A stretch of 42,293 bases of DNA from contig CAIVGN010000020.1 in assembly GCA_903905455.1 (NCBI GenBank), forward strand, positions 1-42,293. The letters run 5' to 3'. Under the pieces are notes generated by a model that saw only the letters and a program-made list of their open reading frames with translations, did not search any database and was not told where the DNA came from. Shown piece by piece: positions 17,648 through 27,628 of this stretch; position 1 is the first letter of the stretch; every line of letters begins with the position of its first letter. The stretch comes from an uncultured Archangium sp. (GTDB taxonomy: Bacteria > Myxococcota > Myxococcia > Myxococcales > Myxococcaceae). A program made the translations under genes and the position numbers.

Positions 17648-20600
17648 GGCGTCCCCCCGTCGCGGCGCCAGCGCAGTGTGTATTCGACCCCAGACGTCGA
17701 GAGCTGGGCCTCTCCCGTGCCGTTGACCCCGGCCGAGGTCGCCCCGACGGTGAAGGTGGCCACGAAGCCCCCGTCAGCGGTGCGTAACGAGCGCTCGAGG
17801 TCGGCGAGTTCCCGGTTCTCATAGGCCACGACGGTGTGGGCGTTGGTGGTCCCCGCCGCCCCGACGGAAGCCGGCACCGGCATCAAGGCGCGCGTCGACG
17901 ACGAACCCTGCAACAAGACGAGTCCGGCGAGCGATCCGCCATCTGGCGCGCTCCCCGAAGCGCCGCCGCGCCAACGCACCGACGACGCGAGTACCCGGGC
18001 GTCGCCGGGCATCGCCGAGCGGGTGAGGGGAACGCCGAAGGCTTGCACCGGCTGTCCTGCAGAGAAGTCGAGCACCTGGGTGAACCAGGCGGCGTAGCTG
18101 GGCCACACCACCTGCCTGGACTGAGGGTCGAGCACGGCGTCGCACGTGGACAGGTTCAACGTCGGCACTTTCTTGAAGCGCCAGGTGGCGCCTTCGAGCG
18201 TCGCGATCTGGCCGTCGCCCAACGCCAGGGGGGCGCCCGAGAAGGGGTGCTGGGTCAGAGCCCCATAGCCACTGGGCCGGCCCACGCCCTGACTCTCGAA
18301 GGCCGGCAGGGGCCCCAGCCCGGCGCTCCAGTGCGTGTCGAATCGGTACTGCTGTCTGCTGGTCACCAGCACGCTCTGGTGCGTCGGGGCGTCGGCCAGC
18401 CAACGCTCGGTGGAATAGGGAGCGAGGTCGCTGAGCAGTGTAAGAAAGGTAGGTCGCGCGACCGCAGGCCCCACTTCGAGCAGGTGCCAGCCGACCTGGT
18501 CCAGGGCCCACGTTTCGTCCGAAAGTCCGCCGTCTGGGCGGAAGCCGCCATGAAGCAGGAGCCTCCCGTCGTCCCACCGGGCGTAGGAGCCGCTGTAGGT
18601 GGAGGCTCCTCCGGAAGGCAGGGACGAAGTGGTCCACCCTCCGTCGGGGCTCCAGCGAGCCTGGGTGCGTTGGTCCATGGCGTAGAGCGGTCCGTTCAGG
18701 ACCGAACCCCCGTCCAGGAAGCGCACGGCGTCGGAGACCACGAGCTCGCGGCTGGAAGGGTCCCAGCCCAACCGCCCGCCGGCAAACAGAGGTGTGGAGG
18801 CCGTCGCGGGCACGGTGGTCCAACGCCAGTCCTTCCAGAACGCCATCGGCTCCTGGGTCATCGAGATGAACGCCGTGCAATCGTCCTCTCCACAGATGGC
18901 GTCCGTCTCGCTTCCGCCAGCGGCGACGACGGCGCCGAGATCGGGCTGGTACCCGAACGCCACCGCGGTGGGCAGGTAGAGGGCGACCGAGTTCAGGACG
19001 GGCACCCACGCATCATTCTTGAACACATACATCGGAGGACTGTCGGCACCGCCATCGAAGGGGGCGGTGTCGCCCCACAAGAGGGTGCCCGTGCCGGGGT
19101 GTTGGAGCAGCCGCCCGCCCATTCGCCCGACGTAGGCCCCTGCGTCGATCTCCCGCCACTGCGACCCGTCGTGGACCCAGGTGTCCTGCGCAGCCACTCC
19201 GCCATGGAGCAGGCCGCCGGCGAGCAGCACGCGGTTGGTCTTTCGGTCCCAGGCGAGGCTGGCACCGGCGCGCGCCGGGGGCTGGGGACCGCCGAGTTGC
19301 ACGAAGCCCCCATCTTCAAAGGCCCAGGTTTCACCGGACGTCACCCCGGAGGCCACGCCCCCGAAGATGAGGAAACGCTGGCGGAGCGGGTCGAAGGCCA
19401 TCGCCTGTCTCCCGCGCGGGGGCGGCTGGGGGTTGGCCACCGGCGTAACCGTGGTGCCGTCAAACCAGAGCCCACCACCCAGCGGGATTCCCGCGTCGGT
19501 CTCTCCTCCCAGGATGAGCGCGCGGCCGCCACCGATGGCGATGGCAGGCCACCACCGCTCGGCCCCCGCCAGCCCTCCATCTCCCAGTGGAAGCCCCTGG
19601 CCCCCACCGACGCAGACGCTGCCCAGCCGGGGGTCAAAGGCCTGTGCCTGGTGGGGGAAAAGACATGGAGAAGAGTTGGAGGTCGGATCTTGCAGGTTCT
19701 GACCGTCGACCCAGAAGCTCCTGCCGATGAAGCCATACCGCCCGAGCTCGAACATGGCGTTTGGGGCGAATGTCTCCGCGTGGTTGGGTTGACGAACCAC
19801 CACGCCGCCGCTCGTCACCCAGCGCCGCTCCGCGGTGATGTCCGGGGGTTCCGCGGTGACGTGCAACGGGTCGTACACCCCCGCCTGGAACAGCGTGCCC
19901 GCGTCAGCCTGCAGCGCGGAGATGATCCACTCGACTTCGAGCACCTCGGCCAGCGGCGACTCGTTGCCGGCAGCGTCGATGGCCCGCAGCGCCACGGTCG
20001 GGGCGTCGCCCTCGAGGCGGAGCGTGATGAGGAAGCTGCCGTCGGGGTTCACGCGCGCGCGGCCCACCGGGTATACGCCGGAGATGGCGGCCACGGCCAC
20101 GGAGCCCAACGCCGCGCCGGGCTCCCCGTGCACCTCGTAGAGAGGTGCGTCCGACTCGAGGGTGCCCCAGGGCGCGCGGCGGTAGACGACCGCCCCCGGC
20201 ACCGAGAGGGCCGGGGTCGGGGGAGCGGTGGTCCGCACCTCGAGCGACGCGCCGTCGAGCGCCGCGGCGTTGCCCACCAGGTCGGCCGCTTCGATGCGCA
20301 GCGCATACCGGCCCTGGGCCACGTCACCGGGCAACACCGCGGTCGCCTGAAAGCTCTCGCCCAGGGCCGTCACCGTACACGCGACGCCCGCGTCTTCGCC
20401 CAGCAGGGACACTCGGGGCAGCCCGGTGACGAGCTCGCTGAGGCGGAAGCGGGCCTCGAGGGTGGAGCCCGCGCGGCCAGCGGTGAGCAGGTCGGGGTAG
20501 CCGTCGATCACCAGGGCGTTGTCTTCGGTGGCGAGCACCCGCAAGGTCGTGTCCAGCGCGCTGGGCGCCGTGAAGTCGAGCTCGAAGGCGCCCACCTCGA

Positions 20601-21051
20601 CCAGGTTGACCACCGCCTCCCCAGCGCCGGGTTTGACGCTGACGAACACGCGATGCCGCCCCTCGGGTTCGGCGCCGGTGGCGGTCCACGCCCAGCGCCC
20701 CAGCTCGAGGTCGAAGGTGAACGTGGCCACCTGGGCCCCGGCACTGTCGAGCGCGACCGCCGTGAGCTGCGCGGCGTTGAGCGCCCCCGTCGAGAGCTGA
20801 AACGAGAACACGTCGCCGGCCCGACCGCGGGGCGGCTTGACCGGTGTCGTCACCACGAAGGGCGAGTTCGCCGCGACGCATACCTTCAACTGCGCGTCGC
20901 ACTGGTCCGTCGTCGGGCAATCACCGTCCGCCTCGCACGGCACGCGCGCCCCGGCAGGCAACGACTCGTCGAAGCGACACCCGGCCAGGGAAAGAGGAAC
21001 CAGAACGCACACCGTCAGCCCAAAGATCAACCGACTTTGCGTCGTGCCCAT
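17644..21051 (-). CDS. Kelch-repeat lipoprotein
   Basis: A 1135-residue lipoprotein: signal MGTTQSRLIFGLTVCVLVPL with lipobox SLAGC (Cys25), followed by a small Cys-rich motif (CEADGDCPTTDQCDAQLKVC) common in myxobacterial lipoproteins. Then come Ig-like beta domains (about 60-370, for example PSALDTTLRVLATEDNALV and the RIEAADLVGNAAAL strand) and a kelch-type propeller (about 480-900), with blades such as GGGRALILGGETDAG, RQRFLIFGGVASG and TNRVLLAGGLLHGG followed by TWAF or TWVHD. Kelch propellers bind other proteins or glycans; no enzyme site is evident. The ATG at 21051 is chosen because the frame upstream is an overlapping reading of the glycosidase gene. The stop overlaps the next start (ATGA), so it is translationally coupled to the ELWxTDGT/HYR gene. 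Confidence 0.88.
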   Translation of the reverse strand: MGTTQSRLIFGLTVCVLVPLSLAGCRFDESLPAGARVPCEADGDCPTTDQCDAQLKVCVAANSPFVVTTPVKPPRGRAGDVFSFQLSTGALNAAQLTAVALDSAGAQVATFTFDLELGRWAWTATGAEPEGRHRVFVSVKPGAGEAVVNLVEVGAFELDFTAPSALDTTLRVLATEDNALVIDGYPDLLTAGRAGSTLEARFRLSELVTGLPRVSLLGEDAGVACTVTALGESFQATAVLPGDVAQGRYALRIEAADLVGNAAALDGASLEVRTTAPPTPALSVPGAVVYRRAPWGTLESDAPLYEVHGEPGAALGSVAVAAISGVYPVGRARVNPDGSFLITLRLEGDAPTVALRAIDAAGNESPLAEVLEVEWIISALQADAGTLFQAGVYDPLHVTAEPPDITAERRWVTSGGVVVRQPNHAETFAPNAMFELGRYGFIGRSFWVDGQNLQDPTSNSSPCLFPHQAQAFDPRLGSVCVGGGQGLPLGDGGLAGAERWWPAIAIGGGRALILGGETDAGIPLGGGLWFDGTTVTPVANPQPPPRGRQAMAFDPLRQRFLIFGGVASGVTSGETWAFEDGGFVQLGGPQPPARAGASLAWDRKTNRVLLAGGLLHGGVAAQDTWVHDGSQWREIDAGAYVGRMGGRLLQHPGTGTLLWGDTAPFDGGADSPPMYVFKNDAWVPVLNSVALYLPTAVAFGYQPDLGAVVAAGGSETDAICGEDDCTAFISMTQEPMAFWKDWRWTTVPATASTPLFAGGRLGWDPSSRELVVSDAVRFLDGGSVLNGPLYAMDQRTQARWSPDGGWTTSSLPSGGASTYSGSYARWDDGRLLLHGGFRPDGGLSDETWALDQVGWHLLEVGPAVARPTFLTLLSDLAPYSTERWLADAPTHQSVLVTSRQQYRFDTHWSAGLGPLPAFESQGVGRPSGYGALTQHPFSGAPLALGDGQIATLEGATWRFKKVPTLNLSTCDAVLDPQSRQVVWPSYAAWFTQVLDFSAGQPVQAFGVPLTRSAMPGDARVLASSVRWRGGASGSAPDGGSLAGLVLLQGSSSTRALMPVPASVGAAGTTNAHTVVAYENRELADLERSLRTADGGFVATFTVGATSAGVNGTGEAQLSTSGVEYTLRWRRDGGTP

Positions 21052-21143
21052 TTCAGCCCAGTTAAACTCAGGGACGCCTCCCGTGGAAAGGGACTTGCGC
21101 GCAGTCGCCTGCGACGAGCGCCACGCTTGGCTGACCTCGAACG

Positions 21144-23687
21144 TCAGCGCGGTTCGACCACCAGCACCGCGGCCTGCAGCGCACCCACCGGTACCTGCAG
21201 CGCTCCGGCCTGCAGCTGCGCCCCGGTCAGCGTGGTGGCAAAGGCTCCGCGCAGCGCCTCCTTCACGGTGTAGCCGGTGGTCGACACGAGCCCCAGGGCG
21301 GCCAGGTCGTCCACCCGCACGGTGACGGTCGAATTGACCCCCAGGTCGTTGAGCACGAAGACGTACACCCTCGCCGCCGAGCGCCGTGCCCACGCCAGGT
21401 GCCGCCCATTGCCCGTCACCAGCAGGGGGCGCTCGCCGGCGAGCCCGGCCACGGAGCGGGCCAGGGTGTTGGCTCGCGCCACCTCGTCGTTGGGCAGCGC
21501 GTAGTAGTCGTCCTGGTTGAAGCGCGTGGCCACGTAGGTGCCGAGGAAGACCCGCTTCTTCACGCCGTCTTCCACCAGCCAGCCCACCTCGTCGCCGTTG
21601 CTCCCGGTCAGCGCCGTGCGCTCGTAGAGCAGGGGGGTGTGGGGCCCCTGCGGCGCCCACTGGCTCTCGTACCAGAAGCTCTCGGTGGGCCCCGCGAGCC
21701 CCGGCACCGCGCTGTTCACCTGGCCACCGCGCGACGGGCCCAGCCACTGCCAGCTGCCGGCGGCGTTCGCCGGGTACAGGCCCGAGAGCGCGCTGGAGGC
21801 GGCCGACACCCGGAAGTCGTCGGACAGGCGCCCCGGCCAGAGCATCGTCACCAGCAAGCCTCCGCCCTGCGCGTAGCGCGTGAGCTTGGCGGCCGTGGCG
21901 TCGTCCTGGAAGTCGGGGTTGAGGAAGAACACCGCCCGGTAGGTCGCCAGCTCGGCGTCGGAGGTGAGCTGCACGTCGAGCACCTCCGGAGCCAGGCCGG
22001 CCGACACCAGCCACCCGAAGACCGCCGGTTGCTCGATGGTGGCCAGGCGCTGCATCGAGTCGTCGAGGCCCCCCTGCGGAGCGCCCCAGGCGGCGTTGGT
22101 GAGCACCGCGACGCGGTTGTTCACCGCCCGCGCGCCCAGCAAGTCGGTCCCGTAGCGCGAGAGGAACTGGCCCCAGCGCTTGATGACGTCGTAGCGCGGC
22201 GTGGTGGCCCCGGCCCGCGTGATGGCCGCCTGGTAGTCGTAGGCGGAGTTGTCGAGGTTGAGCCCGTCGCGCATGACGTAGAACGCGCCGCCCTTGAGGC
22301 CCCGGCCGATGGAACGCGCCAGCAGCGCCTCGGTCGCCTCGGGCATCACCGTGGGCGCGCCGACGACCGGGAACCCGAAGAAGCCGCCCTGCAGCTCGGC
22401 GGCGTAGACCCAGTCCTGGGGGCCGGTGGCCAGGTCGGCCTCCTGGTCGAAGAGCCGCGTGAAGTAGTCGGCCTGGAACGGCTGGTCCTGCACGGAGTCG
22501 TGGCTGGGGTCCTGCCGGGGGTAGAGGTCGAGCCCGCACGCGCCCCCCGAGGCATTCTTGGTGCGCCCGTCGTGCACTTGCGTCTCGTGCAGCACCAGGT
22601 CGCCGGCCAGCAGCGCGAAGGGCGAGTCGTTGGTGAAGAAGAGGACGTCGGGCTCGCGGAACCCCTCGTCGTTCATCAGGCCTCGCAGCGTGCGCAGGTA
22701 CTGGGCCACCCAGTCCTGTCCTGCCCAGTACCAATCGGCAGCCCACGGGTTGTCGGCGCGGGCGTCGGTCGCGCCGGGGGTGCTCGTGGGAGGCGGCACG
22801 TCGGCGAAGCGCGCGTGGTGGGTGCCGTAGCGCGCGTTGAGCGCGTCGATGGAGCCGTACTTCGCCTCGAGGAAGGCCCGGTAGTGGTCCAGCGCCACCG
22901 GGTGGTAGTCGGCGCTGCCGAAGTGGCTGCCCCAGTAGAGGTTGGTCTCGTTGTCGACCTGGAGCGCGATGAGGCACTTGCCGAGGTAGGGCTTGAGCCT
23001 GGGCAGCACCTGCGCGTACCAGCCGCGCGTGGCCTCGAGGAAGGTGGGGTGCTGGAGGCTGGGCTGGGCCTGGTCGGCGGCGCCGGTGGGCGAGAACGAG
23101 AAGGGCGCGCCCGAGGAGGTCAGCGCCAGCGCCTCGGGGTGCGCCTGCTTCCACCAGGCGGGTACCGCGCCGAAGGTGCCAAAGCCCCGCGGCCACTCCC
23201 CGGTGATCAGCGGCCCGGGCTTGGCCACCACCCAGAACCCGCGCGCGCAGGCCAGGTCGAGGAAGCGGCTCACGTCGCGTGCCCCGGAGAAGTCCCACTG
23301 GCCCTCGCCGCTCGAGTGGTAGTCCCACGGCAGGTACGTGGTGACGAGGTTCATGCCCGCGTCGGCCATCAGGTCGAGCGACTGGGCCCACATCGCCTCG
23401 GTGGCCGCCGGGTCGAAGTCCGGCGCGCGCACGCGGAAATAGTGGAGGTCGCCGCCGTAGAGAAACGTGGGCTTTCCGTCGATGAGCAGCGCTCCGCCGC
23501 CGATGACCACGTGCGGGACCCGGACCCCTGCGTCAGCGGTGCCACCGTCGGCGGGGTCGCCGCCACCGCTCCCGGCGTCGCGGGTTCCTGCGTCGAGGCC
23601 CGCATCGTCAAGGGACACGGGCGGGGGCCCGCAGGTGCACCCCCCCAGCGAGCAGATGATGGCGGTTGCGACGAGGAGCCTGGGCAT
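21144..23687 (-). CDS. GH35-like beta-galactosidase lipoprotein
   Basis: An 847-residue predicted glycoside hydrolase anchored as a lipoprotein (lipobox SLGGC, Cys17) with an Asp/Ala/Gly-rich linker (DAGLDAGTRDAGSGGG). The TIM-barrel start DGKPTFLYGGDLHYFRV, then MNLVTTYLPWDYH, GQWDFSGARDVSRFLDLA and VVAKPGPLITGEWPRGFG, is the pattern of GH35 beta-galactosidases. The likely acid/base is Glu247 in ALQVDNE and the likely nucleophile Glu431 in VYAAELQGG. Beta-sandwich sequence fills the C-terminus. The enzyme should act on extracellular or surface galactosides or related glycans. GH42 or another related clan-A family is possible. The ATG at 23687 is chosen because it starts the signal peptide; the frame is open 75 bp further upstream. 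Confidence 0.87.
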   Translation of the reverse strand: MPRLLVATAIICSLGGCTCGPPPVSLDDAGLDAGTRDAGSGGGDPADGGTADAGVRVPHVVIGGGALLIDGKPTFLYGGDLHYFRVRAPDFDPAATEAMWAQSLDLMADAGMNLVTTYLPWDYHSSGEGQWDFSGARDVSRFLDLACARGFWVVAKPGPLITGEWPRGFGTFGAVPAWWKQAHPEALALTSSGAPFSFSPTGAADQAQPSLQHPTFLEATRGWYAQVLPRLKPYLGKCLIALQVDNETNLYWGSHFGSADYHPVALDHYRAFLEAKYGSIDALNARYGTHHARFADVPPPTSTPGATDARADNPWAADWYWAGQDWVAQYLRTLRGLMNDEGFREPDVLFFTNDSPFALLAGDLVLHETQVHDGRTKNASGGACGLDLYPRQDPSHDSVQDQPFQADYFTRLFDQEADLATGPQDWVYAAELQGGFFGFPVVGAPTVMPEATEALLARSIGRGLKGGAFYVMRDGLNLDNSAYDYQAAITRAGATTPRYDVIKRWGQFLSRYGTDLLGARAVNNRVAVLTNAAWGAPQGGLDDSMQRLATIEQPAVFGWLVSAGLAPEVLDVQLTSDAELATYRAVFFLNPDFQDDATAAKLTRYAQGGGLLVTMLWPGRLSDDFRVSAASSALSGLYPANAAGSWQWLGPSRGGQVNSAVPGLAGPTESFWYESQWAPQGPHTPLLYERTALTGSNGDEVGWLVEDGVKKRVFLGTYVATRFNQDDYYALPNDEVARANTLARSVAGLAGERPLLVTGNGRHLAWARRSAARVYVFVLNDLGVNSTVTVRVDDLAALGLVSTTGYTVKEALRGAFATTLTGAQLQAGALQVPVGALQAAVLVVEPR

Positions 23688-23789
23688 GGTGTCGCGCACT
23701 CTACGCCGGGCGTGGGGGCGACGTGCATCGGCTCGTCGATCCTCGAGCGGCTGGCCGCGCACCGCGAGCCAGCACCGAAGGGTCCCCGC

Positions 23790-26700
23790 CTACTCGTGCT
23801 CGTGCTCGAACAGCACCTGCAGCGCCTCGACGAACTCGCGCTCGGTGGGCACCTTGACCGGGGGCTTCACCACCGGCTTCGCGGCGGTCAGCGGCTGGCC
23901 GGCCTTGAGCGGGAAGTCGTCGTAGGCGCCCGAGCCGTCGGCATCGATGAGGATCGCGTTCGACCACGCCGAGGGCCGCGCGTCGTGCAGCGGGGTCATG
24001 CCGCGCCCCGAGGTGCCGCGGGCCATGCCCACGAACCAGGTGTCGCTGGTGGGCGTGACCACGAACTTCTCGGTCAGGTGGAGCCGGCGCAGCGTGGTGC
24101 CGGCGATGGCCTCGGCGGGCGTGGCGAGCACGTCGATGTCGTGCTTCTGGAGGATGCGGCCTTCGGGCCAGTCACTGTTCGATTCACCCGCGAGCGCCTC
24201 GCGGCCCGGCGCGTGGGAGTACAGCTCCACGCGGTTGACCTGCATCCACTCCTGGCCCTGCACGTCCACGGTGAACTCCACCTTGTCGCCGGCGGTGATG
24301 CTCAGGGTCTCGCCGATGCCCACCTTGGGCCCCACCGGCTGGTTCGCCGCGTCGAGCTTCTGCGCGGTGAACTGCAGCAGCGGCCCGTTGCTCACGAAGG
24401 CGCGGTGCGCGCGAATGGCGTCGGCGAAGTCAGCGGGCTTGAAGGCCATGGGGCTGTCGGTGCCCACCTTCGCCCAGGTGCGCGCGTAGCCGCCGGTGTC
24501 GCTGAACTCGTGGTGCGAGTCGGACACGCCTGACGAGGTGCGCACCGTGCCGCGCGAGAGGAAGGTCATCCAGTCGTTCAAGATGGCGTAGTTGGGGTTC
24601 GGGCCGTTGGCCGACTCGAGGATGTCGAAGCCGTCGCCGAAGAGCCTGGTGTCGTCGGCCGTCGCGTCGGGCGCGGGGGCCATGTTGAAGTCCGCCGGGT
24701 TCCCGTGCGAGCGCAGGGTCGCGGTGTCCACCTTGAGCTGGGTGAGCACGCCGCTGCCGCCGCGCGAGTGGTTCAGCTGCACCACGGCGCCCGCGTGGGC
24801 CTCCTTGATGCCCGAGAAGATCTGCGGCATGCGCAGCGAGGGCGCGTCTTCACCGCCCGCGTGGTCGAACGCGCCGCCGTTGGGGATCGCCGGGTCGCGC
24901 ACCAGGGGGAAGGTGTTGAAGTGGCCGTAGGAGAAGGTGGTGACCTCTTCGCCGATCATCGTGGCCATGAGCTGGTCCGCGCCCAGCTCGCGCACCACCG
25001 GGGCGAAGTCGGTGATCCACTCGTGGTCCGTGGAGAGCAGCACGTCCACGCCCTCCGCGAGGTAGTTCGCCGCGCGCAACGCGTTGCCCACCGCGCTGTC
25101 CGAGCTGGCGACCGCGTGCACGTGCAGGTCGGCCGACATCCACCCCGTGGTGTCCACGATGCGCCCCAGCACCGCGTTGGCCGTGGCGTCGGAGGTCCGG
25201 AGATCGACGTGGTGACCCGCGGTGGGCCAGGTGTCCGGCCACGTCGAGTACTCGGGCCCGCGCGAGACCACGAGATCGTATTCGCCGGGGGGCAGGGTGA
25301 CCGCGAGCTGGCCGTTGACCGGCACGAAGGCCACGGCCGCCGCGCCGAAGTCCGGGCGGTCGAACATGAAGTGCTGCGCGTAGGTGTCGACGTTGAAGGG
25401 GCAGGGGCCTCCCGAACAGAACACCGTGACCTTGGCCGGCATGGGAGAGCCCGCGGCGTCCTTCACCGTCAGCGTCACGGTGTGCGCTTCGGCGAGCCGC
25501 ACGGCGCCCTGCGTGGTCTGCCCCGCCGAGAGCACCACCGTGGCCTGGTCACCCACCAGCCGGCCGTTGAGCGAGCCGCTGATCTTGTAGCTGCCCGGCG
25601 CGAGCGTGGTCGACGCGTGGCCCGTGGCGTCCGCGGCCATCAGGCCGATCATCCGGTCGGCGGCGTTGAGGATGCTGATGCGCGCGTACGGGGCAGGCGC
25701 GCCCCCGGGGAGCGTGGCGTTGACCTCGAGGGAGCCCACGGCCACGCCGTCGGTGTGGAGCAACACGCCGTTGACCCCGGCGAGATCCTTGGAGACCACG
25801 AAGTCGCGCAGGTAGCCGCGCCACTGGCCCGGGCGTACGTTGAAGGTGCCGGGCCGCGTGCGCGCGTCGGCGTTGGTCCACGAGAGAATGCCGGCCAGCG
25901 ACTCGGCCTCGATGAAGGTGCCGACCACGCCGCCGTAGCCGATGACCGCGTTGGCCTCCACGGGCTTGGTCAGGTCCGAAAGCGACGAGCTGCGAATGCC
26001 GTAGGCCACCCCGTCACCCTGCGTGCCGAACCACTTGGAGGGCGCGGCGGTGCAGTCGTTGTTGGGGTCGATGCGGCTGTTGCCCAGGCCGTTGGCGCAC
26101 GGGCCGGGGTTGAAGATCTCGAAGGCGCCCACATCGAGCAACTCGATGAGGGGCAGCGACATGGCCGCGTCACCTTCGTTGCAGAACGCGGTGAGCATGC
26201 GCACCCGCGATTCCCCGGGCGAGAGCACGTAATAGGTGGTGGTGCGCAGCGCGAGCGACTGGTTGGGGTTGACCACGAAGTCGACGTTGAGGCCCGCGAC
26301 GTTCAACAGCAGAGACTTGATGTTCAGGAGATCGTGCGGCACGTCGATGCCCGTGGCCGCGACCACCGCCGGTCCGCCGTTGCTGCCGTCCGAGAGCACC
26401 TCCACCGTCTTCACGCTCGAGAGCCGGCCGAAGGCATAGAAGAGCGCCATGCGGCCGAAGGCGTCACGCCCCGGCTCCCCCGCGGCCCGCTGCAGGTCGG
26501 CGTCGATGATGCCGCCGCCCGAGAGCAACGGCCCGATGGTGCGGCCCGGCTGTTCGATCACCACGCGCACCTGTCCGTTCTGCAACAGCACGTCGCCCAG
26601 GCGCCCGGTGGCACCTTCCCCGCCGATCAGCTGCCCCGCGGAGTCGATGACCTGGGCCTTCGCGCCCGTGCCCCCCTGCGTGAAGTAACCGGTGGCCGCG

Positions 26701-26816
26701 AGGTCGACTTCGCAGCGGCCAGAGCCCGCATCGGGAACGCCGCTCCCGCCGCCCGGCTTCGGGCAAGCACACAGAAACAGGACCGCGAGGGCGAGGACGT
26801 GACGGGGTTGTTGCAT
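23790..26816 (-). CDS. PHP-domain (CehA/McbA-like) metallohydrolase lipoprotein
   Basis: A 1008-residue exported protein, probably a lipoprotein (MQQPRHVLALAVLFLCAC; Cys18 the likely lipid site). Residues about 40-360 are beta-rich and unassigned. Residues about 365-550 contain carboxypeptidase-regulatory-like beta domains (SLEVNATLPGGAPAPYARIS; TLTVKDAAGSPMPAKVTVF). From about 555 is a PHP metal-dependent hydrolase domain with DLHVHA (Asp563-His567), STDHEWITDF (Asp597, His598), GEEVTTFSYGHFN and SGVSDSHHEF, the His/Asp set expected for a multi-metal site. CehA/McbA relatives hydrolyse ester or phosphoester bonds; the substrate here is unknown. It ends in a Glu/His-rich tail (EVALQVLFEHEHE-like). 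The gene precedes the glycosidase by 102 bp in the same direction. Confidence 0.87.
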   Translation of the reverse strand: MQQPRHVLALAVLFLCACPKPGGGSGVPDAGSGRCEVDLAATGYFTQGGTGAKAQVIDSAGQLIGGEGATGRLGDVLLQNGQVRVVIEQPGRTIGPLLSGGGIIDADLQRAAGEPGRDAFGRMALFYAFGRLSSVKTVEVLSDGSNGGPAVVAATGIDVPHDLLNIKSLLLNVAGLNVDFVVNPNQSLALRTTTYYVLSPGESRVRMLTAFCNEGDAAMSLPLIELLDVGAFEIFNPGPCANGLGNSRIDPNNDCTAAPSKWFGTQGDGVAYGIRSSSLSDLTKPVEANAVIGYGGVVGTFIEAESLAGILSWTNADARTRPGTFNVRPGQWRGYLRDFVVSKDLAGVNGVLLHTDGVAVGSLEVNATLPGGAPAPYARISILNAADRMIGLMAADATGHASTTLAPGSYKISGSLNGRLVGDQATVVLSAGQTTQGAVRLAEAHTVTLTVKDAAGSPMPAKVTVFCSGGPCPFNVDTYAQHFMFDRPDFGAAAVAFVPVNGQLAVTLPPGEYDLVVSRGPEYSTWPDTWPTAGHHVDLRTSDATANAVLGRIVDTTGWMSADLHVHAVASSDSAVGNALRAANYLAEGVDVLLSTDHEWITDFAPVVRELGADQLMATMIGEEVTTFSYGHFNTFPLVRDPAIPNGGAFDHAGGEDAPSLRMPQIFSGIKEAHAGAVVQLNHSRGGSGVLTQLKVDTATLRSHGNPADFNMAPAPDATADDTRLFGDGFDILESANGPNPNYAILNDWMTFLSRGTVRTSSGVSDSHHEFSDTGGYARTWAKVGTDSPMAFKPADFADAIRAHRAFVSNGPLLQFTAQKLDAANQPVGPKVGIGETLSITAGDKVEFTVDVQGQEWMQVNRVELYSHAPGREALAGESNSDWPEGRILQKHDIDVLATPAEAIAGTTLRRLHLTEKFVVTPTSDTWFVGMARGTSGRGMTPLHDARPSAWSNAILIDADGSGAYDDFPLKAGQPLTAAKPVVKPPVKVPTEREFVEALQVLFEHEHE

Positions 26817-26864
26817 GGGCGTGACGGAACAGACACCACCCGCCCTCGCCCACGCAAGGGACGG

Positions 26865-27617
26865 CTACAGACCTTCGTCCGTGCAGAGGTCGGCCTGGAG
26901 CTCGGTCAGCGCCTTTCGCTCGCGCATCACCTTGCAGCTGTTGCGCAGGCGGTACGACGAGGCGCCCACCAGCGAGGCCTTCACCCTGGGCTGCATCACC
27001 GACCAGCACTGCGCGAAGGCGACCAGGCGCGCGGCCCGGGCTCCGTCTTCGTCGACCGGGAGATCGAGGCCGGCCAGCACCACGTCCTGCAGGTCCACCT
27101 CGCGGCAGGCAGGCGCGTCCTTCTTGTCCACCGCCTTGCAGAAGAGCGGCGCGACGCGGGCGGGCACGAAGCCGTTCTTCCGCATCAGGCGGCCGAGGGT
27201 GAGGCTGCCGGCGGGGCTCAGCGTCGACTCGAGGCGCGCGAGGTCCTTCCAGCACGGGGCGTACTCGGCCTCCTCGAGGCACAGCGCGGCGCCGGCGACG
27301 ACGGCTTCATCGCGGGCGCTGGTGAACGCGGGCTGCTCGGCGAGGAAGCGGTAGCGCTCACCCAGGGCGTCGGCGCGGGCGGCGCGGCTGAAGGGCTCCT
27401 TCGTGGGGCGCTGCGAGACGCTCGCGGTCGCCGCCCGGGTCACCGCCGCCCGCCACTCGTCCTTGCGCGCCGCCACCGGGACGTCTTCGGCCCGCTCGAG
27501 CAGCTCCTCGAAGGCGGCGTGCGCCACGAGGGCCTCGAGGTCAGCCTGGGTCGCGGGTTCCTTTCCCAGCGCGAAGTGGCTCAGGCACAGCACGGCAGCG
27601 ATGAGCACGTTCTTCAT
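26865..27617 (-). CDS. Small exported protein of unknown function
   Basis: A 250-residue protein with a clean Sec signal peptide (MKNVLIAAVLCLSHFALG) and a helical, charged mature part with five or six scattered Cys (for example ALCLEEAEYAPCWKDL, LFCKAVDKKDAPACRE, LRNSCKVM, DLCTDEGL), suggesting disulfides and a periplasmic location. I do not recognise the family. The ATG at 27617 is preferred over a TTG two codons upstream. It starts 11 bp after the PQQ-propeller lipoprotein gene and is followed after 48 bp by the PHP lipoprotein, so it belongs to the same run of envelope genes. Confidence 0.8.
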   Translation of the reverse strand: MKNVLIAAVLCLSHFALGKEPATQADLEALVAHAAFEELLERAEDVPVAARKDEWRAAVTRAATASVSQRPTKEPFSRAARADALGERYRFLAEQPAFTSARDEAVVAGAALCLEEAEYAPCWKDLARLESTLSPAGSLTLGRLMRKNGFVPARVAPLFCKAVDKKDAPACREVDLQDVVLAGLDLPVDEDGARAARLVAFAQCWSVMQPRVKASLVGASSYRLRNSCKVMRERKALTELQADLCTDEGL

Positions 27618-27628
27618 GGCCAACGCTC

